64,000 nucleotides of DNA from CBDDHT01 sp965227905 (GTDB taxonomy: Bacteria > Pseudomonadota > Alphaproteobacteria > Rhizobiales > Methyloligellaceae): NCBI GenBank assembly GCA_965227905.1, contig OZ245780.1, positions 434,001-498,000 of the forward strand, written 5' to 3'. Positions 9,349-17,700 of this stretch are shown one piece after another (positions within the stretch are counted from its first letter, which is position 1; each line of letters opens with the position of its first letter). The translations under genes were made by a program, and so were the position numbers. The notes beneath the pieces were generated by a model. That model had not been told where the DNA came from, did not search any database, and was given only the letters and a program-made list of their open reading frames with translations.

Positions 9349-9583
9349 GCATGCCAGTTTCGCCTGTTATGGTTCACAACTCATGAACAAGGTGAGATTG
9401 ACGGTAAGCAAAGCGCGGCAATAGATCTCAGCTAATCAATGATCTTTCCAGGCCCGACGTGATGCCGTCATTTCGGTGTTGCATACCCCCTGGATTTGCA
9501 ACGACAGGCCGCTTACTTTCGGTGCGCCGCTAATCATTTCTGCCCGTCAGATGACGCCATTTGGTCGAGAAAGGCGCAAGCGA

Positions 9584-10588
9584 ATGAGGAGGGGGGTGCG
9601 AACGGCACTGATACTCGCTGGTGTCGCAGTCGCAGCGGTGTGGGTCAACAATACGTCGCTACTTGCCCCCGATTTGGCAGGTCGGGGTCCAAAACTCATC
9701 GCTCATCGCGGCGTTCATCAGAACTTCGAACGCAAAGGTCTGACGAACGAGACGTGTACCGCCGCGCGGATGCTGGCCGGAGATCATTCCTATCTCGAAA
9801 ACACCATTGCATCCATGAGAGCAGCCTTCGCTGCCGGCGCGTCGGTCGTCGAGTTGGATATTCATCTTACGCGCGACGGCCAGTTAGCGGTGTTTCACGA
9901 CTGGACGTTGGACTGTCGGACAGATGGAACCGGCGAGACGAGGGATGCCTCGATGCAAGAGCTCCGGCGATTGGATGTCGGTTACGGTTACACGTCCGAT
10001 CAGGGCAAAACCTATCCGTTTCGCGGTCATGGCGTCGGGCTGCTGCCGAGCCTGGAAGATGTGTTTCGTTCGCATCCGAACAACGCTTTCCTTATCGATA
10101 TCAAGAGCAACGATCCTGGTGTCGGAAAAGCACTCGCATCGTTCTTGCAGACTCACCCAAGGCGTTTGCAACAGGTCTGGGGCGTCTATGGAGGACATAG
10201 GCCCGTCGCGACTTTGTCGGCTGTTCATCCTGAACTGCGTGTTTTTACCAAACGTACGACAACCGGCTGCCTCAAGGCCTATGCTTCGATTGGCTGGCTG
10301 GGAATAGTGCCGTCTGACTGTCATGGCCAGACCGTCTATGTTCCGATCAACTTTGCGCCCTGGCTCTGGGGGTGGCCAAACCGGTTCATACAGCGGATGG
10401 AAAATGCCGGCGCCACGGTCGTAGTGATTGGTCCGCATCATCTCGGAAACACAGGGTCGCGCGGTCTCGATACGATCAAGCAGTTCAGGAACGTTCCGCT
10501 AGGCTTTGCCGGATTCGTTCAGACAGACAGGATCGAGGTCATCGGCCCGGTCGCCGAGACGCAACGCCGAAAGCCTTCATCCAGGTAA
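9584..10588 (+). CDS. glycerophosphodiester phosphodiesterase family protein
   Basis: A 334-residue protein with one N-terminal membrane anchor or uncleaved signal (RTALILAGVAVAAVWV) and a GDPD TIM barrel. Catalytic motifs are visible: IAHRGVH, ENTIASM, VELDIHLTRDG and VFHDWTLDCRTDGTG. The enzyme would hydrolyse glycerophosphodiesters to glycerol-3-phosphate and an alcohol at the periplasmic face. I chose the ATG at 9584, which has AAAGG nine bases upstream, rather than 9476 or 9551, which would put polar residues before the hydrophobic helix. It converges on the basic-repeat protein gene, with a terminator-like hairpin between them. Confidence 0.85.
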   Translation: MRRGVRTALILAGVAVAAVWVNNTSLLAPDLAGRGPKLIAHRGVHQNFERKGLTNETCTAARMLAGDHSYLENTIASMRAAFAAGASVVELDIHLTRDGQLAVFHDWTLDCRTDGTGETRDASMQELRRLDVGYGYTSDQGKTYPFRGHGVGLLPSLEDVFRSHPNNAFLIDIKSNDPGVGKALASFLQTHPRRLQQVWGVYGGHRPVATLSAVHPELRVFTKRTTTGCLKAYASIGWLGIVPSDCHGQTVYVPINFAPWLWGWPNRFIQRMENAGATVVVIGPHHLGNTGSRGLDTIKQFRNVPLGFAGFVQTDRIEVIGPVAETQRRKPSSR

Positions 10589-10630
10589 TTTCGGTCAGGT
10601 ATGAGGAGGCGCCATGCAAACCGGAACCCC

Positions 10631-10664
10631 AATAAAGAAAACGCGCCCCCGAGGGAGCGCGTTT
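10631..10664 (-). terminator. intrinsic terminator of the basic-repeat protein gene
   Basis: An 8-base stem AAACGCGC/GCGCGTTT with a further CCC/GGG inside it (10639-10664 on the plus strand) is followed on the minus strand by TTTTCTTTATT. This is a classical Rho-independent terminator for the minus-strand gene ending at 10712. On the plus strand no T-run follows, so it is mainly one-directional. Confidence 0.75.
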
Positions 10665-10711
10665 CCAAACTTTCAGCGTACCGGCCGAAGCCGGTACGAC
10701 AATCTGTCAGA

Positions 10712-12127
10712 TTAGCACTTCACGCGAACGCGCTTGGTGTATGCACGCTTGACGCGGACTTTGCGCTCGACCCATTTGTAGGTCGGTGCTGAGCACATGC
10801 GCTCGGTCTTGCCGCGAGACACAACGGTGCGAACCGTCTTGTAGCCCATGACAGCCGGCTTCTTCTCGACCCAGCGCTTGGCAGGGGCGGTCTTGACGCG
10901 GACTTTCTTGGTTCCATAGACAGCCGGGATTTTCTCGACGTGTGTCTTGGCACGTGAAATCCGGTAACGGACTTTCTTGGTTCCATAGACGGCCGGGATT
11001 TTCTCGACGTGTGTCTTGGCGCGTGAAATCCGGTAACGGACTTTCTTGGTGCCATAGACAGCCGGCTTCATTTCGGACCAACGCTTTGCAGGCGAAACGC
11101 GGTAACGGACCTTTTTGGTGCCGTAAACAGCAGGTTTCGTCTCGACCCAGCGCTTGGCAGGAGCCGTTTTGACGCGAACCGTCTTGTAGCCCATGACAGC
11201 TGGCTTCGTTTCAACCCAACGCTTGGCCGGTGTGACAAGGACGCGCTTCTTATGCGTGCGAACCTTTGCAGGGATCGTCACCTTGTAGGAAGCAACATGC
11301 GACTTGCACCGCTTGTGGCCACGTCGTTTGTGGTGGACAGCGCCCTTATAGGACTTGGTCGTGCAATGGCCTGCAACGCGCTTGCGCTTCATGACCGTGC
11401 GCTCGCCACGCACTACTTTGTGCGTCATGACCGTTTTGTAGACGGCAGGCGAATGATGACGGACCTTGCGAGCCCGCTTCTTGGTGACCATGACCTGCTT
11501 AGTGCCATAGACAGCCGGTGAGCGATGGACCACACGCTTAGCACGCTGCGTGCGGACTTTCACTTCTTTCCAGCCATAGACAGCCGGTGTGCGATGCCAA
11601 ACCCGACGAGCCCGCTGCTTGACGACCTTGACTTCCTTCCAACCGTAGACGGCAGGCGTCCGATGACGAACACGCTTGGCGCGTTGCGTGCGGACTTTGA
11701 CTTCCTTCCAGCCATAGACGGCAGGTGTCGTGTGACGCACACGCTTGGCACGCTGCATGCGCACCTTCACTTCCTTGTAGCCATAGACGGCAGGCGTGCG
11801 GTGAACCACGCGCTTAGCGCGCTGCTTCACGACCGGAACTTTCTTCGTGCCATAAACGGCAGGCGTCTTGTGACGCGTGCAGTGCCCGCGGCTAGCCTTA
11901 ACTTTATGACGGCGTGTTTCGTAGACAGCCGGCACGTGCACGCGCTTCACGCAGTACGACGCGACAGGCTTGTGGTGACGCACGCGTTTATGACGGACTT
12001 TCTTCTCCGCCTTATACGTGCGCGCCTCCTTCTTGTGGCCTTTCTGGCCCATAGCTTGGAGATCGGCAGAAGCAGCGGTTGCGAATAACGCCGCGGCACC
12101 GACCAACATCATTGAACGGGCAAACAT
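10712..12127 (-). CDS. secreted, highly basic 23-residue repeat protein
   Basis: A 471-residue protein with a clear Sec signal peptide (MFARSMMLVGAAALFATAASA, cleavage about residue 21). The mature part is built from a repeat of exactly 23 residues of the form PAVYG-x-K-x-V-x-V-x-x-x-RAKR-x-x-x-x-T. Copies begin at residues 66, 89, 112, 135, 158, 181, 204 and 227 (block 1) and 309, 332, 355, 378, 401 and 424 (block 2); a degenerate PAKV copy at 286 is in phase with block 2. Between the blocks is a Cys/His/Lys-rich linker (240-285). The protein is extremely rich in Lys and Arg, with almost no acidic residues in block 1. The start is supported by GAGGAG before the ATG. I do not know its function; a cell-envelope or polyanion-binding role is guessed from charge and export. 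Confidence 0.75.
   Translation of the reverse strand: MFARSMMLVGAAALFATAASADLQAMGQKGHKKEARTYKAEKKVRHKRVRHHKPVASYCVKRVHVPAVYETRRHKVKASRGHCTRHKTPAVYGTKKVPVVKQRAKRVVHRTPAVYGYKEVKVRMQRAKRVRHTTPAVYGWKEVKVRTQRAKRVRHRTPAVYGWKEVKVVKQRARRVWHRTPAVYGWKEVKVRTQRAKRVVHRSPAVYGTKQVMVTKKRARKVRHHSPAVYKTVMTHKVVRGERTVMKRKRVAGHCTTKSYKGAVHHKRRGHKRCKSHVASYKVTIPAKVRTHKKRVLVTPAKRWVETKPAVMGYKTVRVKTAPAKRWVETKPAVYGTKKVRYRVSPAKRWSEMKPAVYGTKKVRYRISRAKTHVEKIPAVYGTKKVRYRISRAKTHVEKIPAVYGTKKVRVKTAPAKRWVEKKPAVMGYKTVRTVVSRGKTERMCSAPTYKWVERKVRVKRAYTKRVRVKC
10923..11060 (-). repeat. two nearly identical 69-bp coding repeats
   Basis: Two adjacent 69-base units inside the basic-repeat gene differ at only two positions or so (for example cagccgg versus ggccggg, ggcacg versus ggcgcg). 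They encode two identical 23-residue units. The near identity, against the weaker similarity of the other copies, points to a recent duplication or gene conversion. Confidence 0.8.
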
Positions 12128-12536
12128 TCAGAAGCTCCTCGTTCTGTTCATAAAAATTACCACATCTGATCGGAATTTCGGCGAGGCGACATCGGTCATA
12201 TTCATCTTACTCTGTACAAATCGCCCGGCTCGGCGGGCCCCATCCTAGCCGATCGTACCTTCACGGATGCTCTCAGAACCTCGTTGCGGAAAGCGCAATT
12301 CACCCCGCCCCCTACAACCGACTCAGATACGATTAACCTGAATTTACTTCAGGACAGCATCCACCGCAACGTCTAACGCCTTTTCGGTAAACGCTTCGAT
12401 AACAAGGCTGAATTGTCGCCCCAGCCTGAGGATCGAAAAATATCGTCCGAATACGGCCATTTCGCGTCAAATCCCCCTTGCAACGGCCACAGAAGGCCAA
12501 TACACCGCAGGGGTCACGTCCGGGGAGGTAACCGCG
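12128..12536. other. intergenic region between the divergent repeat-protein gene and lemA
   Basis: This is a 409-base region with no credible gene. It must hold the promoters of both flanking genes, but I found no clear -35/-10 pair, operator or hairpin. A strong GGGGAGG ribosome binding site lies just before lemA. Confidence 0.5.
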
Positions 12537-13151
12537 ATGGCACGCAATTTTTCGATCTCTATTCTCCGCATTCCCGCCATTTTTCTGGGGGCAGCCTTGC
12601 TGACGGCAGCGCTGTCAGGGTGCGGTGTCAACAATATCCCGACCTATGAAGAGAAGGCGAAAGCTGGCTGGAGCGAGGTGCTCAACCAATATCAGCGCCG
12701 GGCCGACCTTATTCCGAACCTCATCGAAACCGTAAAAGGCTTTGCAGAACAAGAGCGTAAGGTCTTGACGGAGGTGGTCGAAGCACGGGCAAAAGCTACG
12801 CAAACCAAACTGCCGGCGGATATTTTGAACAATCCGGACGCTTTCAAGAAGTTTCAGGAGGCGCAGGGCCAGCTTGGTGGCGCTTTGAGCCGGCTTTTGG
12901 TGACGGTCGAACGATATCCGGATATCAAGTCGAACCAGAATTTCCTGACACTGCAGACCCAGCTTGAAGGGACCGAGAACAGAATTGCCATCGCTCGGCG
13001 GGACTATATCGAGAACGTCCGCCTCTATAACACGGAGCTCCGTACGATCCCTGGCCGCTGGTGGAAAGCCTTCATTTATCCAGATGCCAAGGCGATGGTC
13101 ACTTTCTCCATCGACGAGGAGAAGAAAGAACCGCCGAAAGTGAAGTTCTGA
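12537..13151 (+). CDS. lemA: LemA family lipoprotein
   Basis: A 204-residue protein with a lipoprotein signal: hydrophobic segment and lipobox LSGC (Cys about residue 29), so the mature protein is anchored by a lipid. The LemA helical core is recognisable from YEEKAKAGWSEVLNQYQRR, ADLIPNLIETVKGF, and the later NQNFLTLQTQLEGTENRIA and ARRDY segments. LemA proteins form a helical bundle at the membrane; their biochemical role is unsettled. It is the first gene of an apparent operon with two TPM-domain genes, a common arrangement in which LemA and TPM proteins are thought to work together. Most bacterial LemA proteins have an N-terminal helix; the lipobox form here is a subset. Confidence 0.9.
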   Translation: MARNFSISILRIPAIFLGAALLTAALSGCGVNNIPTYEEKAKAGWSEVLNQYQRRADLIPNLIETVKGFAEQERKVLTEVVEARAKATQTKLPADILNNPDAFKKFQEAQGQLGGALSRLLVTVERYPDIKSNQNFLTLQTQLEGTENRIAIARRDYIENVRLYNTELRTIPGRWWKAFIYPDAKAMVTFSIDEEKKEPPKVKF

Positions 13152-13190
13152 TCCGAAAGCACCTGCGGTGCCTGCAAGCTCTGATCATAA

Positions 13191-13284
13191 CGACAACGCC
13201 CCGGACGTGATCCGGGGGCTGGGGCGAAAGATGCTTTCGGCGCTTCGATGCCCTGCCCCCCTAATCAAATCCGGGGTGTTGCCG
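13191..13284. repeat. palindromic intergenic repeat (CCGGA..TCCGG type) running into the TPM gene
   Basis: Two 36-base arms, 13191-13226 and 13249-13284, are inverted copies matching at about three quarters of positions, and each arm holds its own small palindrome around CCCCGGA/TCCGGGG. The arrangement is the same as in the element at 59211-59331. This is a dispersed palindromic repeat type common in Hyphomicrobiales genomes. Here it fills the lemA-TPM junction, and its right arm appears to encode the beginning of the TPM protein signal peptide. Confidence 0.7.
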
Positions 13285-14022
13285 GTTGTGATGTCCGTTT
13301 GCCTGTTAGGAATGGCCACGCAGGCACTGAGGGCCGCGGAACCAGCCTTCCCCGAGCTTACGGGACGAATCGTTGACCAGGCTAATCTCCTCAGTGCCGC
13401 CGATGAAGAACTGCTGCGAGCAGATCTCGAAGCCTTGGAGAAAAAGTCGACGGATCAACTTGTTATCGTAACGCTGCCCTCGCTTCAGGGCTATCCAATC
13501 GAAGATTTCGGCTATCGTCTGGGCCGCCATTGGGGTATCGGCCAGAAAGGAAAGGACAACGGTGTCCTTCTGATTGTCGCGCCGACGGAACGCAAAGTGC
13601 GTATCGAAGTTGGCCGTGGCCTTGAACCGATCCTGACCGATTCACTTTCCGGTATTATCATCCATCAAGGGATATTGCCGCGCTTCAAGGCGAACGACTA
13701 TCCCGGCGGTATCAAGGCAGGCGTCCGCGACATCATCGCGGTGCTGACCGGCGACGCAGAAGGCGTACGGGAGCGCAATCAAGTCCGTCCCGACCAGAAG
13801 AATGATCCCATTACGATCTTCATCTTTTTTGTCTGGCTGGTGATTGTTTTGATCGTCATGTTTGCCGTGTTCGCCAGCGCCCGAGAAGCTGGCAAGGGCA
13901 AAAAGGGCGGTTGGGTTCTGGGAACCGGTTCGCCGGGGCGTTCTTCAGGCGGGTGGAGCGGCGGAGGTTTCTCCGGTGGCGGTGGCGGCTTCGGTGGCGG
14001 CGGCGCTTCAGGAGGTTGGTGA
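13231..14022 (+). CDS. TPM-domain membrane protein with Gly-rich tail (YgcG/DUF477 family)
   Basis: A 263-residue protein. Signal peptide: a short basic start (R6, K13) then VLPVVMSVCLLGMATQALRA. The TPM domain follows (PELTGRIVDQANLLSAADE, QLVIVTLPSLQGYPIEDFGYRLGRHWGIG, NGVLLIVAPTERKVRIEVG). Then comes one transmembrane helix (IFIFFVWLVIVLIVMFAVFA) and a tail of Gly/Ser/Trp repeats ending GGASGGW, typical of YgcG proteins. The start is ambiguous: GTG 13168, ATG 13231 and ATG 13291 are in frame. I chose 13231 because it gives a complete signal peptide. The n-region is then encoded by a palindromic repeat. It lies between lemA and a second TPM gene, three bases away. Confidence 0.85.
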   Translation: MLSALRCPAPLIKSGVLPVVMSVCLLGMATQALRAAEPAFPELTGRIVDQANLLSAADEELLRADLEALEKKSTDQLVIVTLPSLQGYPIEDFGYRLGRHWGIGQKGKDNGVLLIVAPTERKVRIEVGRGLEPILTDSLSGIIIHQGILPRFKANDYPGGIKAGVRDIIAVLTGDAEGVRERNQVRPDQKNDPITIFIFFVWLVIVLIVMFAVFASAREAGKGKKGGWVLGTGSPGRSSGGWSGGGFSGGGGGFGGGGASGGW

Positions 14023-14025
14023 GCG

Positions 14026-14646
14026 ATGGCAAGAACCTTCATATCCGAAACGGACCGGGCACGTGTCGGCGCCGCTATTCAGGCTGCTGAGCAGAACACG
14101 TCCGGTGAAATCGTGGCTGTCGTGACGGAAACCAGTGACGACTACCATTTCATCCCACTCCTGTGGGCAGCATTACTGGCGCTCATATTGCCGCTTCCTC
14201 TGATTTACCTGACAAAGCTGCCTGTACAGCAGATCTATGCGCTGCAGATCCTCGCTTTTGCGCTCATGGCGGCGGCGGTCCAGTGGTGGCCGCTCCGCTT
14301 TGCCCTGGTGCCGCGCTTCGTCAAACATGCCCGGGCACACCGCAATGCAGTGGACCAGTTCCTAGCCCAGAACCTTCACACGACAGAAGCGCGAACAGGT
14401 GTCTTGATTTTCGTTTCCGTTGCCGAGCATTTTTCGGAAGTGATCGCCGATGAAGGAATCCATCAGAAGGTTCCGGAAGGGACCTGGGAGTCAGTTGTCG
14501 ACGGATTGAACGCTGAAATCCGCAAGGGCAATGCCGCCGACGGTCTCGTCTGGGCGGTCGCCGAATGCGGCCGGTTGCTCGAGCAGCACTTTCCTCCGGG
14601 GATGGTCGATGAAAATGAACTTCCCAATCATCTGATTATCTTGTGA
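14026..14646 (+). CDS. TPM-domain membrane protein, second paralogue
   Basis: A 206-residue protein with a split TPM-like domain: FISETDRARVGAAIQAAEQNTSGEIVAVV at the N-terminus, two central transmembrane helices (about residues 45-65 and 72-92), then a conserved block ARTGVLIFVSVAEHFSEVIADEGI and a helical end. This is the short, signal-less TPM_phosphatase-type partner that often follows YgcG. TPM domains in some proteins have phosphatase activity, but I see no direct proof here. Start three bases after the previous stop, so translation is probably coupled. Third gene of the lemA operon. Confidence 0.85.
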   Translation: MARTFISETDRARVGAAIQAAEQNTSGEIVAVVTETSDDYHFIPLLWAALLALILPLPLIYLTKLPVQQIYALQILAFALMAAAVQWWPLRFALVPRFVKHARAHRNAVDQFLAQNLHTTEARTGVLIFVSVAEHFSEVIADEGIHQKVPEGTWESVVDGLNAEIRKGNAADGLVWAVAECGRLLEQHFPPGMVDENELPNHLIIL

Positions 14647-14661
14647 GTGGAAACTATAAAA

Positions 14662-14682
14662 GGCGAGGCGTCGCCGGTTTTT
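14662..14682 (+). terminator. weak terminator after the lemA-TPM operon
   Basis: A short stem GGCGA/TCGCC with loop GGCG, followed by GG and five T residues, lies 16 bases after the last TPM gene. The stem is only five pairs, so this is tentative. Confidence 0.35.
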
Positions 14683-14759
14683 CACTTGTAAAGGGTCGGC
14701 GCGCGCGCCAATGTCGCACGACAACTGATTGACTCAAACAAGACGTATAGGGCGGGCCC

Positions 14760-17700
14760 ATGGCGTTAGCAGCGGAATCTGGGGAGGGCGCGCTAGCGAC
14801 GCGCGTCGAACAAATCATTCGAAATTCCGGCCATCCGGAAGAATTGGCGGTTCAGTTCGCCAGGATCTTCTTGGCCACTGCCGACGAGGCGGACCTGGAA
14901 GGCATCACGCCTGAGGGGCTGGCTGCGCTTGTTATGCGTGGTTGGGAGTTCATCGTCGAGCGGACACATGGTGAGTGCCGGCTACGTGTAATCAACTATG
15001 ACGATATCGGCGCCGAGCCGGGACCGTTTACTGTCATCGAGATCCTCAACAACGATATGCCGTTTCTTGTCGACTCCCTCATGGGTGAGATTCTCGAGCG
15101 CGGTCATGTCGTACACATGGTCAGCCATCCCATCTTACACGTTAAGCGCACCGAGTCCGGTCGGATCGAAGGGCTTGCCGAGGCGCACGAAGACGATCAC
15201 GCCACGCGTAAGGAAAGCTACATCCACGTCCATATTGCGCGCCTCGAAGAAGCAGCCGAGCGCCAGGAATTGGAGGAGACGCTTTCGGAGATACTCGATG
15301 ATGTGGGCACGGTCGTTCGTGACTGGCGGTCCATGGTCGAGCGCATCAACCATGCCGTCTCCGTCTATACCAATGCACCGCCACCGGTTCCTGTCGCGGA
15401 TCTTGCGGAATCAATTCAGTTCCTGAAATGGCTCCTGGCCAACAATTTCACCTTTCTCGGTCTCCGCCAGCTGACCTTTGAAGGCGGGGCCGAGCAGGGC
15501 GAGCTGGTGCCTGTCGATGATTCAGGCTTGGGCATTCTGCGCGATGAGAATGTTCGTGTTCTCAGACGCGGCACATCGATGGTCCATATGACCCCGGAGA
15601 TCCGGAAGTTCTTCCTGGCCCCGGCCCCGTTGATTGTCGCCAAAGCCAATGTTCGCTCTCGCGTTCATCGGCGTGCCTACATGGACTATATCGGCATCAA
15701 GACATTCACCGAAGACGGCGAGATTGCGGGCGAGCTGCGTGTCGTTGGCCTCTTCACGTCTGCTGCCTATACGAGTTCAGTGCGCAAGATTCCGTTCCTC
15801 CGGCATAAGACCGATCTGGTCATGCGCCGGTCCGGCTATCCAGAAGACGGCCATAGTGGGAAAGCGCTGCTGAATGTCCTCGAGACGTTTCCGCGCGATG
15901 AACTGTTTCAGATCGATGCGCGCAACCTCTACGACGTCGCAATGGGTATTCAGAAGCTCGAGCTGCATCCGCGTGCAAGAGCGTTCTCTCGTATCGACGA
16001 ATTCGATCGGTTCGTCTCGATCATTGTGTATGTGCCACGCGATCGATATTCCACGGAAATTCGCGCGCGCATCTGTAACTTTTTGGCCGAGACCTATCAT
16101 GGACGCGTTTCGGCATATTATCCGTTCTTTCCCGAGGGTCCGCTTGTCCGCATTCACGTTATTATCGGACGGTTTGACGGAGAGACACCGATCCGCGATG
16201 AAGCGTTCCTCGAAACCGAGATCGAGAAGATTGTCCGTACCTGGAAGGACGGTCTCACGGATACAATCCATGAGGCATACGATGCAGCCGATGAACGACC
16301 TTTGCTGCGGAAATATGCCGAAGCCTTCCCGGTTGGTTTCCAGGAAGCCTTTCCGCCGAGTCGCGCGCTGGTGGATATCGAGCGTATGGAACGCCTCGGC
16401 AAGGATACCCCGATCACGATCGATTTCTATGACGATGATCTGACGATACCCAACCGCATTCGATTGGCGCTTTATAATCTCGAAGGACCCATCTCTCTCA
16501 CCCGGCGTGTTCCTATTCTCGAAAATCTCGGGTTCAACGTTATTGACGAGCGCTCATTTACGATCGCACCGGAAGGCCTGAACGGCGATGGGGCTGTGAG
16601 CTTCAACGATGTTGTACTTGAGACGATAGACGGCGAACCGATCGATCTGGATGTTTATGGCACGCCGCTTGAGCATTGTTTCTTGGCGGTCTGGCGGGGC
16701 GAAGCGGATAACGACCACTATAACCGCTTGGTCTTCAAGGCGGGCCTAGACTGGCGTGAAGCTGCGGCGATCCGTGCATATGGATCGTATCTGAGGCAGA
16801 TCCGCGTCCCATTCGGACAAGCCTATATGTCCGATACATTGGTTCGCCATACCGATGTAACCAAGTCGCTCATGGAATTGTTCCGTCTGCGATTGGATCC
16901 GAACCAGCCGGCCGGGTCTCTGTCGCCTGAAGAGGCAGAGAAGCAGATCGTCGATCGGATCGAGGGCGCACTCGAGGAGATTCCGAGTCTTGATGAGGAT
17001 CGTATTCTGCGCCATTTCCTCAATCTGATCCGCTCCACTTTGCGAACGAATTTCTATCAGATCGGCGACGATGGCATACTGCCGCCAACCATAGCCTTCA
17101 AGTTCGACAGCAAGCTTGTCGAAGGCGCACCATCGCCGCGACCCTACCGCGAGATCTCGGTCTATTCGCCGCGCGTCGAAGGAATTCATCTGCGCGGCGG
17201 ACCGATTGCCCGGGGCGGCTTGCGATGGTCAGACCGAGCGCAGGATTTCCGGACAGAAGTGCTCGGCCTCGCCAAGGCACAGCAGGTCAAGAACGTCGTG
17301 ATCATTCCATCGGGTTCAAAGGGCGGCTTTGTACCCAAAAAACTCCCTGTCGGAGGGTCGCGCGAGGATGTGCAGGCCGAAGCGGTCGAAGCTTATAAAC
17401 TCTTTGTCTCTTCACTTCTCTCGATCACCGACAATCTTTCGGGCCCCGATGTCATCAATCCGGAAAAGGTCGTTCGTCACGACGACAACGACCCGTATCT
17501 TGTCGTGGCCGCGGATAAGGGCACGGCAACGCTCTCCGATACAGCCAACGCGATTTCGACATCGCGAAACTTCTGGCTAGGCGATGCTTTCGCGTCTGGC
17601 GGCTCTGCCGGCTACGACCATAAGAAGATGGGCATTACAGCGCGCGGCGGATGGGAGTGCGTCAAGCGTCACTTCCGCGAGATGGACAGGGACATCCAGT

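Noticed and set aside
9390..9410. TTGACGGTAAGCAA as an Fnr-like box before the phosphodiesterase gene
   Set aside because: Only one half-site fits; the second lacks GTCA.
10720..11900. Regularly spaced direct repeats that could suggest a CRISPR array
   Set aside because: The period is 69 bases, a multiple of three, and all copies encode one continuous protein with a signal peptide. There are no unique spacers between identical repeats.
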